A stretch of 60,251 nt of DNA from a virus, in the IMG/VR virus record IMGVR_UViG_3300009160_000004, positions 1 through 60,251 of that record. One strand, given 5' to 3'. Within the stretch, counting starts at the first letter, position 1. Each line of letters begins with the position of its first letter. Below the pieces are notes generated by a model. That model ran no database searches, had not been told where the DNA came from, and saw only the letters and a list, made by a program, of their open reading frames with translations. The position numbers and the translations under genes were made by a program. Shown here piece after piece: positions 47,801 through 56,448 of this stretch.

Positions 47801-48776
47801 CATAATCTGTGATTCCACCAGCGTGATTCGCTGGTGGCGCCGACCATAGCAGCGAGGCTTGCTGGTTTCCGTGCGAGGCCGATAGCGAAGACACCTGACC
47901 AGGAACGCCTAGCGGAAGAATTGGGGTCATCCACGCTATAAACTCGCTGCCTGCAATTGCGTTGCTGGCGGCCACGCGAAACACGTACGGCGACCCGTTG
48001 GTCAGCCCAGTGACTGTTGCAGTAGTTGCTGTCGATGTGCCGTCGCTGAACGTCGCCCATGTCGCGCCGCCGTTGCCGCTGTATTGCACGACGTAATCGG
48101 TGATCGCGGAACCGCCGTTATTCGATGGCGCAGTCCACGACAGCACGGCCTGCGCGTTGCCGGGTGAGGCAGTCAGGCTTGTTGGAGAACCTGGCGCGCC
48201 GACCGGAGTCACGGAGCTTGAGGCAACAGTGTAGTTGCCAATTCCGTACGCATTGGTGGACGCAACGCGGAACACGTACGTCGTGCCGTTAGCGAGGCCA
48301 GTGAGGGCGGCGCTGGTTTCTGATGACGATGCCGCAAACGTCCACGTTGCGCCGCCATCCGAAGATCGCTGCACTGAGTACGCGGTCACGCCGCCACCGC
48401 CGGAGAATTCCGGCTCATCCCAATCCAGCGTGGCCGAGCCGCTTCCGGCAGACGCCGTGAGATTCCTGGGGATTCCAGGAACTCCTGAAAAAGACGGTGG
48501 TATGCCACCAGCTGGCACTTGTGTGGAATATACGGCGCCAACGGCGTCTTGGTAAACAATCCCACCACCAGCAGATCGCTGATAATTAAACGCAGAGATC
48601 ACGGGCTGCGTTGCGACGGCAGTCGAAGCAAACGTCACGGCCTGAAGCCCAGGACGAACGGTCAACTGGCCTGGGGCTACGGACTGGAGGTTTACCTGCG
48701 TGACTGCCGCGCCAGGGGGAATGGAATACGGACTGGCATTCGTGACCAGACCGGCCCACTTTTCGACTGTGATCAT
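44808..48776 (-). CDS. Giant tail protein with fibronectin type III array, 1322 aa
   Basis: Start 48776 (MITVEKWAGLVTNASPYSIP), ATGA-coupled to the connector-like gene. N-terminal about 110 residues probably anchor to the tail (APGQLTVRPGLQAVT). Then about seven FN3 domains (each with APTSL..., ...ITDYVIQYS..., ...VTGLTNGS.YRYRVAAVNAVG...), then a jelly-roll or LamG-like C-terminal region (VLTCEAWVQAALG; DQWVHLAVEFSQKKLFYTAN). FN3 arrays in phages mediate weak carbohydrate or surface contacts. Likely receptor-binding or host-recognition protein. Confidence 0.88.
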   Translation of the reverse strand: MITVEKWAGLVTNASPYSIPPGAAVTQVNLQSVAPGQLTVRPGLQAVTFASTAVATQPVISAFNYQRSAGGGIVYQDAVGAVYSTQVPAGGIPPSFSGVPGIPRNLTASAGSGSATLDWDEPEFSGGGGVTAYSVQRSSDGGATWTFAASSSETSAALTGLANGTTYVFRVASTNAYGIGNYTVASSSVTPVGAPGSPTSLTASPGNAQAVLSWTAPSNNGGSAITDYVVQYSGNGGATWATFSDGTSTATTATVTGLTNGSPYVFRVAASNAIAGSEFIAWMTPILPLGVPGQVSSLSASHGNQQASLLWSAPPANHAGGITDYVIQQSTDGGSTWTTISDGTSADTSLAVTGLTNGSSYRYRVAAVNAVGTGPYSSATSAVIPRTTPNAPTSLAGTAGNAQVALSWAAPAVTGGAAITDYQIEVSVNSGSYSVITRSASTATNYTATGLTNGSSYRYRVAAVNSEGASATVTSSALVPQTVPLAPTSVTGTSGDGLSLVRWAAPADTGGSAIIDYVIQYSSNSGSTWATFSDGSSTNTQTTVNGLTNGTAYLFRVAAVSSVGTGNYSTAGAAVTPVGAPTAPTGANATGGNMQITASWTTPSNNGGAEITGYVIQYKQTSASTWSTYGTVPASPATIAGLVNGNEYVVRVAAVNNRNFTGPYSTQSNAVYPGRVAVAPTSLSITSRTATAEFSNSISLRWTIGATYGSTVTGHSVQYQEANATAWINATGTTAANTYTITDQLSSAKRYNFRVSTITTVGPSPYSLALVDQAVSVAPTGLTLTSAVSAGYVTVTWAVSNAGTGVLAAAGLEGGIEFANVATDLSAKTITFPTGAAGSRTLTVRVGNFAGSVTADTTVTAQAGTVTTAPTFLTPKFDDGRIIQDIIMPSVGVDHSDSLLLEVSTNSGSTWSTIGEHTGVLHPTTMKYKRSSLLLPTPSSYSTLYHPDHKWGLARFYISKPPSVSFLLRASASTAGGTAVSGTPTGVTASLTAPGTYADSAWDRVTFLYDTQSRKSIVRERSGQLTTSLISSSSPQPTGTGRFGDAYVTLNTPFIYRAFSTAGAASTASGRYDYGSDDVLTCEAWVQAALGLGSSARYLFGVQRTGNNLQGVSINTTSFKYIPVVYENQRGTSNPEHGHVYVDAQLLPTSGTTTPYRLIVRAYTNEFAGAGCVTNQSDYIRSDFTISDDAIDQWVHLAVEFSQKKLFYTANNTLRVYLNGRALTAVSSYSSWNANMPAADRVVRNSSNTYPCATHGCTNGVNCPFYDNLYFTGTFRGIAATSGLQYFMAPTNLAYLETLRVTAGGRYFGEFTPPERAFAEPT

Positions 48777-49888
48777 GTGCCCTCGTCGGGTTTGAGTGGG
48801 CTTCTCCAGCCGCCATCGTGCCACACTTCCCTGGACCGGCCGGAGAGAGGAGCAAGCTGATCCATCTCCATGGCCAATCTGAGATCCCGCTGGTACATGG
48901 AGAAGGCGTTGTCCGGCTTTTGATTTCGGACCCGTGCCAGCCAGTACTCCGCCGCAGAGTAGATGACGTTGTGCATGTGCGGCGGAACGTCAATGGGATC
49001 AGTGATCAGATACTTGGTAGTTCCTGCAATTGTCCCGGAGGTTTCGGTGGTCATGGATGTGGTCGAAGCGACATCGGTGATCTTCGACTCCGAGAACCAC
49101 GGGGTGATCGATGTGATCGGGCCGGGAATGTTGGTGGTGTCCCCAACACGGAGGACGGAGCCAATCATGCCGGGAGAGAACTGCGTGCTTGTGCCCGTGA
49201 CTGCGGTAGTGGAGCGGGCAATCGTTCCGGCCCGCACGGACGCTTCGTGACCAGAGAACCGCAAGCCACGGGCAGTCCTCCGGTAAATGAAGTCAATCGT
49301 CTCGGCCTGGGTCGGATAGCCCAGGAGTTTGATTGCCCAGCCATCGGACGCCGGGTCTTTGATGACAGTCCAGTGGTACGGACGGCCGGAGGAGTTGGCC
49401 ACCCGCTCCAACTTCATCGCAATGTCCGGGGTCACATACAGGCCGGACCACCAGTTGAATTCGTCGGACGGCTCATCCAGATTCCGGAAATCTGCCGGGA
49501 GCGGGTAGGTCACCCGATACAGGGTGTACGCCGTGCCGGCCGAGATGTTCCCAGTGAAACCGATATCCAGGGTGGCGACAGTACTGGACGAGGTGGACAA
49601 AATCCGCCCGATTGTGTCCCCGATGCGGATATGGGCTCCAGAGGCCCAGGAAGGCCACGTAGCGCCCGCCAGCGTGACGGTGGACCCGGACACCTGTACA
49701 GTACCAGTGCCCTGCGGAAGGCTTGTAATGAGCCGTCCGTGGACATGGTAGTACGCCCAGTCGCGAATCTGGGTAACTTCCGCATAGGACCGCTGCACGG
49801 CCGTCCGGATGTCCCGCTGTTCCGCGTCCTGGGGCCCGCCGAAGGACGACGTAATCAGGTGTTCTACTACGTCAAAATAGGTAAGCAT
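48773..49888 (-). CDS. Head-tail connector/adaptor-like protein, 371 aa
   Basis: N-terminal helices (DAEQRDIRTAVQRSYAEVTQ), a beta domain (GTVQVSGSTVTLAGATWPSW), LGYPTQAETIDFIYRR, and GTQFSPGMIGSVLRVGD with a C-terminal helix MHNVIYSAAEYWLARVRNQ. I recall this layout from uncharacterised short-tailed phage proteins next to tail genes; the helical ends resemble gp6/gp10-type adaptors. Assignment from position and layout. Confidence 0.65.
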   Translation of the reverse strand: MLTYFDVVEHLITSSFGGPQDAEQRDIRTAVQRSYAEVTQIRDWAYYHVHGRLITSLPQGTGTVQVSGSTVTLAGATWPSWASGAHIRIGDTIGRILSTSSSTVATLDIGFTGNISAGTAYTLYRVTYPLPADFRNLDEPSDEFNWWSGLYVTPDIAMKLERVANSSGRPYHWTVIKDPASDGWAIKLLGYPTQAETIDFIYRRTARGLRFSGHEASVRAGTIARSTTAVTGTSTQFSPGMIGSVLRVGDTTNIPGPITSITPWFSESKITDVASTTSMTTETSGTIAGTTKYLITDPIDVPPHMHNVIYSAAEYWLARVRNQKPDNAFSMYQRDLRLAMEMDQLAPLSGRSREVWHDGGWRSPLKPDEGT

Positions 49889-49947
49889 GACCTCTCCGGT
49901 GCCTACCTACTACTGTCCCTCCACGGCCGTTCCTTCGCTCAAGAGCG

Positions 49948-50217
49948 TCACTGCGCCCGCGACGGCGGGTAAACGGCACGACCGACAGAGAAGTTTGCTT
50001 CCAGCACAGTGCAGTCCTTGCTCCCAAGTTTCACGCACCTACTGATGGCGTCGTTCTTCTTTACGAAAACGGTTGCCTGCCGCAAAGTCCTCATCCACCC
50101 GTGACCGTTGCGCCAAAACAGCGGATCGCCGTTCCAGCCCTTTGACTCCACCACCCAGCCGCAGCCGTAGGCAAGCGACGGCGAGCCTTGATCCGATTCC
50201 TTCGTGATGGCGTCCAT
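49948..50217 (-). CDS. Small virion-operon protein, 89 aa
   Basis: Start 50217 (MDAITKESDQGSPSLAYGCG) with AGAGGG upstream. GCGWVVESKGWNGDPLFWRN and RQATVFVKKNDAISRCVKLG suggest a small beta sandwich. This type of small Trp-rich protein is common in phage structural operons; function unknown. Confidence 0.7.
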   Translation of the reverse strand: MDAITKESDQGSPSLAYGCGWVVESKGWNGDPLFWRNGHGWMRTLRQATVFVKKNDAISRCVKLGSKDCTVLEANFSVGRAVYPPSRAQ

Positions 50218-50243
50218 CGCGTCCCTCTTTGATTTCAGTAGCG

Positions 50244-50447
50244 TCAAATGTCCAGCATCTCGGCCGGGATCATCTCGCGTATCTGCTCGGCCAGCCGTCG
50301 CTCCTCTGCGGTCGGCTCGCCATGCTTGCACAGGCTGCGGCAGGTCTGGTCGATCTGCCACAAGACCTGCATCGCCTCGCTGCCCAGCCTCGCGGCGTCG
50401 TACTCGGCCTGCTCGTCGGGCAACGAGAACTTCAATGTGGCGATCAC
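50244..50447 (-). CDS. Small conserved phage protein, 67 aa
   Basis: GTG 50447: MIATLKFSLPDEQAEYDAAR then VLWQIDQTCRSLCKHGEPTA. The start pattern [KA]LxFxLPDExxE[FY]xxA, followed by a W helix, is frequent in small phage proteins of unknown function. All-helical after the first strand. Confidence 0.76.
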   Translation of the reverse strand: MIATLKFSLPDEQAEYDAARLGSEAMQVLWQIDQTCRSLCKHGEPTAEERRLAEQIREMIPAEMLDI

Positions 50448-50552
50448 GGATATACCGTAAGTGGATTCCTGGCGATCAAACCGAAGAACATTCTACCGGG
50501 TGAGTCACGCCGCGCAATGCCATCCCCGACGCCACACTGGTGCTGTAGCGAA

Positions 50553-50813
50553 CTAAACCGGCTGGTAGAGTTCGCTGCCGATTTCCTCTACCGCACCGCT
50601 TGCTAGCAACCCTGGCAGCATGGCCGCTACCGCATCATACGCCACAAACTCAGGGCGAACGGCTAGAAGAATCCGGCCCTCTGAGTCACGCGGTGCAACG
50701 TCGGCCGGGTCGATGCACGTTGTCGGCGGCACATGCCCCCACGCGGCGTCCAAGGCGAGCCTTACCTGCTCGTAAAGCGCAGCGTCAGAGGTTCGGAAAT
50801 AGCGTTGCGTCAT
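50553..50813 (-). CDS. Small virion-operon protein, 86 aa
   Basis: Start 50813 (MTQRYFRTSDAALYEQVRLA). A centre with DVAPRDSEGRILLAVRPEF and helical end AMLPGLLASGAVEEIG. Nine bases after the FN3/LamG gene. Unknown role. Confidence 0.7.
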   Translation of the reverse strand: MTQRYFRTSDAALYEQVRLALDAAWGHVPPTTCIDPADVAPRDSEGRILLAVRPEFVAYDAVAAMLPGLLASGAVEEIGSELYQPV

Positions 50814-50821
50814 GTCTGAAC

Positions 50822-52546
50822 TCACGAAACCCAAAGCCTTGTTCCGGCAAACCACCTAGCCCCGCCACCACTCACCGCCAGCGTGATTGTTTGCCCAGAT
50901 GTCGCGGCGACGGTGAACGTCGTGCCGTTGGCGGCGTTGCCGTCAGCGTTGTACACGGCAGTTCCGTTGCGCCGGATTATGACCTCCCAGGCGTCGTTGT
51001 AATTGTCATCTGAGACGATGCTGACGTTCAGCGTGCCGCTTACGTTGACTGTGATTGAAGGCGAACTTGTAAACGTCGCAGGGCTGGCAGGCGGTGCGAG
51101 TTTGCTGGCGCTGGTTCCCGCGCCGCTCCAGCCGCTCGCGGTCAGGCTGTTGCCCGCTGTCGGAGTGGCTGTCCAGACAAGCGAGTACGGCCCTGTGCCG
51201 ATAGCGTTGACAGCGGCCCCACGGAACTGATACGCGGTGCCGTTTGTCAGGCCAGTGACAGTCGCGCCGATAGAGGCCGACGTGCCATCGGCAAACGTAG
51301 TCCACGTTGACCCACTGTCGGAACTGTATTGCACAACGTAGTCGGTGATGGCAGAGCCGCCGTCGCTGGACGGCGCAGACCAGTTAAGGGTAACGCTCCC
51401 ATTTCCTTGAGACGGCGAAGCGAACGCTAAAGGAGCGGTCGGCACGGTCGGCGGAATGATCCACGCTTGCAGGGCGTTGAAAGAACCGTCGGCGTATTCA
51501 GATGAAAATGTGATCGTCTGGCCGGCGGTGACAGTTTTCGTGATGTCAACACTCCACGATCCGCCAGTACCGCCGGAGTTTCCTGTGTAGGTCTGGCCCG
51601 CCGCCACAATCGCCATATCACCACCGGTGCCGTCGCCAACGCCGCTAGTCGTCGCGGTAATGCGGAGAATTCCGGCGTTGTTGATCGTGATGGTGTTCGG
51701 CCCGGTGATATTCGTGAGCGTGGCGCGTGCGAGTTTGGTCGCCTCGCTGCCGTTGCCAGTCCATCCGGACGTGGATGGGGAGAGAGGCACTCCGATTGCC
51801 CACTTGGTCGTGAGGTAGCGTTCGACCGCCTGGATTTCAGCGAGGCTCAAATCTCGGCTGTAAACCAGAACCTCGCCAATTGGCCCATTCCACCACCTGT
51901 TTTGCGTTGGGTCTTGGCCGACGTTGAGGAAATTGCCAGCCGCAGAGTTAGTGCCCGCCGTTGCCGCAACGCTAAGGTTTGCAGCAACACCGCTCACGCG
52001 GCGAACGTGCTGGGTCGGCGTTACTCCGCCAACCATTATCGCGTCAATCCCCAACGTTACCGTTGGCCCACCAACCGCATTGTATTGTACGCCTCGCCAC
52101 TGCGTATTAAGCGTGAGCGTTCCGCTAGAGTTAAAAAGATTGATGCCATATGAGTTGCTGGTCGTTGAATCTCGCCCGTACATCGGCGTTCTGACGTTTG
52201 CCGCCGTTACGTCGGCAAAATTTGGCCTACACACACAGAAAAACGTGGCGTATCCCGTCAAAGACGCGGACCCCAGCCCTGTCGCCATCGCGTCGTTTGC
52301 GCCATCGAAAGTCAGCGCCGCTTTCCCGCCGATTACGCCGTCGTAGGCTGGTCGATTGTTGGCCGTTGTCTGGGTCGCGTGCCGCCCGTTGCCGCTCTTG
52401 TCGTTCCACTGGCTCGCCGCGCCGCTAACAGTCGTCACAGACGAAGCGTCGGCAGCGTCCAGCCAGAGTTGCAGGCCCGCTATCGTCTTCGGGCTAAAGC
52501 CGCCTGATGCTCTCGGCCTCAACAGTCTCGGGCTCATTGGGCACAT
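50822..52546 (-). CDS. LamG-like and FN3 domain appendage protein, 574 aa
   Basis: Residues about 20-240 form a concanavalin-like (LamG) domain (IAGLQLWLDAADASSVTTVS; SLAEIQAVERYLTTKWAIG). A beta domain follows, then one FN3 domain (AITDYVVQYSSDSGSTWTTF; VTGLTNGTAYQFRGAAVNAI), and a C-terminal jelly-roll-like domain. Probably surface-exposed and carbohydrate binding. The FN3 segment is near-identical in style to those of the 1322-aa protein, suggesting exchange of domains between tail genes. Confidence 0.84.
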   Translation of the reverse strand: MCPMSPRLLRPRASGGFSPKTIAGLQLWLDAADASSVTTVSGAASQWNDKSGNGRHATQTTANNRPAYDGVIGGKAALTFDGANDAMATGLGSASLTGYATFFCVCRPNFADVTAANVRTPMYGRDSTTSNSYGINLFNSSGTLTLNTQWRGVQYNAVGGPTVTLGIDAIMVGGVTPTQHVRRVSGVAANLSVAATAGTNSAAGNFLNVGQDPTQNRWWNGPIGEVLVYSRDLSLAEIQAVERYLTTKWAIGVPLSPSTSGWTGNGSEATKLARATLTNITGPNTITINNAGILRITATTSGVGDGTGGDMAIVAAGQTYTGNSGGTGGSWSVDITKTVTAGQTITFSSEYADGSFNALQAWIIPPTVPTAPLAFASPSQGNGSVTLNWSAPSSDGGSAITDYVVQYSSDSGSTWTTFADGTSASIGATVTGLTNGTAYQFRGAAVNAIGTGPYSLVWTATPTAGNSLTASGWSGAGTSASKLAPPASPATFTSSPSITVNVSGTLNVSIVSDDNYNDAWEVIIRRNGTAVYNADGNAANGTTFTVAATSGQTITLAVSGGGARWFAGTRLWVS

Positions 52547-52571
52547 GGAATGACGCTCTGGTGATGTAGGG

Positions 52572-52640
52572 TCAGCGGCTACGGATCGCCAGTATGAACA
52601 CGGCGATCACGAGCATTGACAGGATGATGTGTTCAAACAT
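52572..52640 (-). CDS. Single-span membrane micro-protein, 22 aa
   Basis: ATG 52640 (AAGGG six bases upstream) to TGA 52572: MFEHIILSMLVIAVFILAIR, one transmembrane helix and basic end. Lies two bases after the preceding gene. Good ribosome site and clear hydrophobicity make it plausible. Confidence 0.5.
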   Translation of the reverse strand: MFEHIILSMLVIAVFILAIRSR

Positions 52641-52642
52641 GG

Positions 52643-52969
52643 CTAACCCTTCACCGACACCGTCATGGCGCAGGTGGTGGCACCGACGACGACTGGGGCG
52701 ACGTAGGCAAATCCGAAACAGGCATCTGGGATTGGGTGGGCGCCCACGGTCACGGCAGTTGTCAGGGCAGAACCATCAGCATAGATCCTGACAGGAGTGT
52801 CTTCGGCACCAGCGGAAACGTGCCAGTTGATCTGGGTGGCACCGTTGGTGTTCCCGATAAGGACGCCGCCGCCGGCATACCGACCAAACGGAAATCGCGG
52901 AGTGGTGGTAGCCGCAGAAGACCCGGCCGTGATGGTGGCCCCAGTGGAGAAACGCTCAATACCGCTCAT
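52643..52969 (-). CDS. Small beta-type virion protein, 108 aa
   Basis: Ser/Thr/Ala-rich (ERFSTGATITAGSSAATTTP), with GGVLIGNTNGATQINWHVSA and PVRIYADGSALTTAVTVGAH. All-beta composition like small decoration or fibre-cap proteins. ATGA-coupled to the gene before. Unknown. Confidence 0.7.
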   Translation of the reverse strand: MSGIERFSTGATITAGSSAATTTPRFPFGRYAGGGVLIGNTNGATQINWHVSAGAEDTPVRIYADGSALTTAVTVGAHPIPDACFGFAYVAPVVVGATTCAMTVSVKG

Positions 52970-53496
52970 GTTCGCCCTTTCGCTTTGTAGGCATGTTTGT
53001 CGATGAATCGCTCCCGCACTTCCCCAGCCTTGGCGCCAGGGTTCTTGCGGAGTTCCTTCCTGACCTCTTCGGCCACGATCTTTTCGTTGATCAGCTTCCG
53101 CTTCGGGGCGGCGGGGCCGGGGTCATAATTCACTGTCCCCGATACCGCGAGCCGGCGCTTCTTGGCCACTCGCAGGACATCGTCGTTGGACGAGACCCAC
53201 GCCTCCGGGTCTTGCCAACGTCGCTTGTCAGCCAGACCGCCGCAGTAGTATTTACCGGAGATGTTGATCCCGGCTGCCTTGGCTTCTTTGACCATCCACT
53301 TGGCGGATTCGGCGGGCATGTCGTTCAACTGCTGGTTGTTCATGCGGCCCTGCATAAACGCCCGGTCGGAGCCTTTGGTCCCGGGAGCGATCTGAAGAGC
53401 GCACATTTCCGCGAACCGCTCCCCATACTGAAGGGCGTTCTTGTAGACCTCCACAGCCTCTCGGCCGCGATCACTGATTTGCTGGGGGATTTGCAT
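52966..53496 (-). CDS. Conserved virion-operon protein, 176 aa
   Basis: DRAFMQGRMNNQQLNDMPAE then KAAGINISGKYYCGGLADKR and DPEAWVSSNDDVLRVAKKR is a pattern I associate with uncharacterised proteins next to portal genes in several environmental phages. The C-terminus is basic and helical. Starts 26 bp inside the portal gene. Could bind DNA or be a portal accessory. Confidence 0.73.
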   Translation of the reverse strand: MQIPQQISDRGREAVEVYKNALQYGERFAEMCALQIAPGTKGSDRAFMQGRMNNQQLNDMPAESAKWMVKEAKAAGINISGKYYCGGLADKRRWQDPEAWVSSNDDVLRVAKKRRLAVSGTVNYDPGPAAPKRKLINEKIVAEEVRKELRKNPGAKAGEVRERFIDKHAYKAKGRT

Positions 53497-55459
53497 TGGG
53501 TTGTGGCGGTCCTGGTGGGGATTGCGGGGGCTGTCCTGGGGGCGGAGGCGGAATCATGTAGCGAGCGACATCGACTTGCATGGCCTTGCCCCAGTCTTCC
53601 AAGAGAGCGTTGAAGAGTTCCGGCCTGCCGGCCTGGAGCAATCCCTGGGAGATGGGTGCGAGGATCTGCATGGCGTTGGTGATGTTTTCGATGCGGGTCG
53701 CGATGTTGGGCTTTCGCGCGCTGCCCGCCTCAACACGGTATGAGTATTCGCGGACGATGCTGTCCGGGTTCTCTCCCTGAACGTGCATGCCCCATGCCTG
53801 TGCGGCCATCGGTCCCAGGAGCGGTTCGACATCCTGGGGATAGATCAACCATCGCGCACACAGGGCTTCCTTGCGGGCGACCTCCGAGAGAGCGTCTTCC
53901 AGGATCGAAGCGTAGTCGTCCGGCCGTACCGAAATCTGTTCCGCCTTCACCTGTGCTTCTGCGGCTGACCGGAACTGATTCCTGGTCATTCCGTAAACTA
54001 GCTCAGTCAGACCCACTCTGCGATCAAAGAGCGCCGTGACCTCTGCGATAATTTGGTACATGTCCTGGGTCACCCCGGGCATGTTGAAGACCGAGATCAC
54101 ATCGTTGACCGACCGGCCAACGGCTTCGGAGATTTCGACAATGTTGAAGCCCTTCTCAGACTTCTCCAGGATCTTCGACTTCAGGTCTTGGTCCGCAGCC
54201 TTTGATACGCCGATCAGCGTCTGCGATGAGGTCGCCACGCGGGTCGCAAGGAAGCTCATCGCCCAATTAATAAATCGCAATTCCCCGATAGCGGGACGGA
54301 TCAAAGAGACCGGCCATGAGTATCCAGGTTTGCCGTGCCATGCGAGCAAGGTGAACGGCCAGCCGCCCGGTTCTGCCCAGAATGGAATCGGCCATTGGCA
54401 GGCCATGAACATTTGCTGAGACACGCCTGTTTCGTCTACCGGCTCCTGGAGCATGGGGAGCGGCATGTTCAGTGGAAACTCAACGCCTTCTGCCACAGCG
54501 AGGTAGCAGTTGGGGCCCATGGCGTCGAACTTGCCACGGAGGTCTTTGTCGGCGTCCTTCAGCCGGTCACCGAAGCCGGTCTTAGAATAAATCTCCCAGT
54601 AGCAGACGATGTCGTTCGTCTGGCCGTTGCGGCGCTTGTTCTCATAGCCGCGTTCCTTCTCGTCCGACCTGGAGGCATACGATTCCAGGTGGCCCTTCAG
54701 ATCGTCACGGGACAAGCCAAACTTCGCCGCCACTTCATCGATGGGCTGAATACGCTTGCGGGCACACCAGCGGATGTCCTCAAACTCATCGGCATCCGGA
54801 TCCCAGACGAGGTTGTCCACTGAGTCGTAGAACGAACCGGCGAACTTCACTGCACTTCCAGGAGGGGAGTACAGTTCGTGCCACCACACGCCAGCGCCTT
54901 TGATGAACGCCTCTTCCACAACCTTCCTGGAATGCTGCTTCAAATTCAGTTCGTTGGGCGTGTAGTTCAGATACTGTTCCAGGAGCGCAGCGATGATCTT
55001 GCGACGTTCGTAGTTGAACTGCTGCTGCTGCATTCCCTGCTGATAGGCCATCATCCCTTGGTCAGGCATCATCACCGGCTGGCCATCCGGACCCATGACA
55101 GGACCGTTGGGCCCCATCTGCGGAACCGGAGGCTGCGGGAAGATCCCCAGGAGTGGCGCCGGGACGATGGGGTAGTCCTTCGGCGTCACTGCCCGGGTGG
55201 GATTCCGGTGATGGATGACCGACGTAAAGAGGCGAACGGCCTCCCAGACGCGGTTCACGCAGATTCGCACGGCGGGAAGATCAATCCCCTTGGCATAGGC
55301 ACGGGCCTGTTCAGGGCCCCACATGGCCTCCGGATCGGAGGCGTAGAACCCCAACGCTTCCTTCGCATCGTCACTGAAAGGTCGCTTATGGGTCTGCGCC
55401 AACTTTATCAGCTTTAACCAGCCGGCAGTGATTGGCGCAAGTGGATTATCAGTACTCAT
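53471..55459 (-). CDS. Portal protein
   Basis: 662 aa from ATG 55459 (AAGGTGG site, overlapping the HNH stop). KLIKLAQTHKRPFSDDAKEA near the start, DSVDNLVWDPDADEFEDIRW with CARKRI (typical portal clip/stem region), SEIS-like KGFNIVEISEAVGRSVNDV, a long helical C-terminus and a Pro-rich tail (IPPPPPGQPPQSPPGPPQPN). Length and layout match large podovirus-type portals that form the dodecameric DNA gate. Follows the terminase module as expected. Confidence 0.85.
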   Translation of the reverse strand: MSTDNPLAPITAGWLKLIKLAQTHKRPFSDDAKEALGFYASDPEAMWGPEQARAYAKGIDLPAVRICVNRVWEAVRLFTSVIHHRNPTRAVTPKDYPIVPAPLLGIFPQPPVPQMGPNGPVMGPDGQPVMMPDQGMMAYQQGMQQQQFNYERRKIIAALLEQYLNYTPNELNLKQHSRKVVEEAFIKGAGVWWHELYSPPGSAVKFAGSFYDSVDNLVWDPDADEFEDIRWCARKRIQPIDEVAAKFGLSRDDLKGHLESYASRSDEKERGYENKRRNGQTNDIVCYWEIYSKTGFGDRLKDADKDLRGKFDAMGPNCYLAVAEGVEFPLNMPLPMLQEPVDETGVSQQMFMACQWPIPFWAEPGGWPFTLLAWHGKPGYSWPVSLIRPAIGELRFINWAMSFLATRVATSSQTLIGVSKAADQDLKSKILEKSEKGFNIVEISEAVGRSVNDVISVFNMPGVTQDMYQIIAEVTALFDRRVGLTELVYGMTRNQFRSAAEAQVKAEQISVRPDDYASILEDALSEVARKEALCARWLIYPQDVEPLLGPMAAQAWGMHVQGENPDSIVREYSYRVEAGSARKPNIATRIENITNAMQILAPISQGLLQAGRPELFNALLEDWGKAMQVDVARYMIPPPPPGQPPQSPPGPPQPNANPPANQ

Positions 55460-56127
55460 CCGACCACCTTCCAGGACTCGCCGCGATGCAGCATCGCCTC
55501 TAGTAGCTCTACGCGCTTTTGCAAGGCCCACACCTTGCGGTTGTGGTCAGCGTGCAGTTTCTGGTGTTTGCCACTTTGGACAACAACAAGGTTTTCCCAT
55601 CGATTGTCGTCCTTAATGCCGTTCAAATGATGCACTTCTTCCTTGCGGCCAAGCATGCGGCGAAGATGCTCTGAGGCCACAAGGCGATGCTCCAATACGT
55701 AGCCGGCCTTGCTTGCCATTGGATGACTTGGGGCATGCACCATCACGTACCCCTGGACGGTGCGAGGACGGCCACCGCTCCACCTGGGGGCACATTCCCC
55801 CTTCCGATTCTTTGTAGAAGAGCCGCGAGATCGCAGCCCAACCCGTGCCGCCAGCCTGCGGCGGACTGTTGTTTGGCTGCACCTAAACTGCGAGGCTACT
55901 TCTGCGGTGGACTTTTCGTCGCGCCAATATGCCAAAGCCATCTCGTCTGCCGGCAGGCGGATTCGCTCGCCGCCAATCCGGAGAGCGAATCCCGCCTTGC
56001 GCAAATGCTGCCCAACCGTCTTTCCTGTGCCGAGCCCCAGGCTTTTTGCGATGCCTTCACACGTACGACCTTCGTCAAAATACATGCGGCGCAGGTCTTC
56101 GGTGCAGTAATTCAGTCGGCTGGGCAT
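55456..56127 (-). CDS. HNH homing-type endonuclease
   Basis: 223 aa. N-terminal HTH pair (YFDEGRTCEGIAKSLGLGTG; EKSTAEVASQFRCSQTTVRR), then the HNH_3-type core (LEHRLVASEHLRRMLGRKEE, VHHLNGIKDDNRWENLVV, HQKLH), and a coiled C-terminus (QKRVELLEAMLHRG). Inserted between a terminase-linked small gene and the portal gene, a common landing site of free-standing homing endonucleases. Confidence 0.9.
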   Translation of the reverse strand: MPSRLNYCTEDLRRMYFDEGRTCEGIAKSLGLGTGKTVGQHLRKAGFALRIGGERIRLPADEMALAYWRDEKSTAEVASQFRCSQTTVRRRLAARVGLRSRGSSTKNRKGECAPRWSGGRPRTVQGYVMVHAPSHPMASKAGYVLEHRLVASEHLRRMLGRKEEVHHLNGIKDDNRWENLVVVQSGKHQKLHADHNRKVWALQKRVELLEAMLHRGESWKVVG

Positions 56128-56136
56128 TGAACGCTC

Positions 56137-56448
56137 CTACTTCTTAGTGTCCTTTTCCGCCCGCTTCTCCAGCATGGCGACACGTTCCGAGAGGATGGCA
56201 AGCTGCCCGGCCGGCTTGTGCTGCCAAAAACCGTAGGACTTCCACGCCGGGAACTCATTCACGCCCGGGTCATCGACATGGTGGACGGACGACTTCTCCG
56301 TCCCGCCGTAGCCTGGGGAGATAGCCCACAACGTGAGAGTGCGGGCAGAGACATCCGTAACCAGGGCCGGAACTGGCTTGGCCCCCTCATGGGCATGGAA
56401 GAAGACAAACTCGCCCAATTCGGCCTTGGGCATGACGAAATCGCTCAT
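56137..56448 (-). CDS. Small conserved protein downstream of terminase, 103 aa
   Basis: Start 56448 (MSDFVMPKAELGEFVFFHAH), ATGA-type overlap with the terminase stop. Beta-barrel-like N-terminal half (PVPALVTDVSARTLTLWAIS), HHVDDPGVNEFPAW, and a C-terminal coil (ILSERVAMLEKRAEKD). I recall this type in the same place in many phages; function unknown. Confidence 0.8.
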   Translation of the reverse strand: MSDFVMPKAELGEFVFFHAHEGAKPVPALVTDVSARTLTLWAISPGYGGTEKSSVHHVDDPGVNEFPAWKSYGFWQHKPAGQLAILSERVAMLEKRAEKDTKK

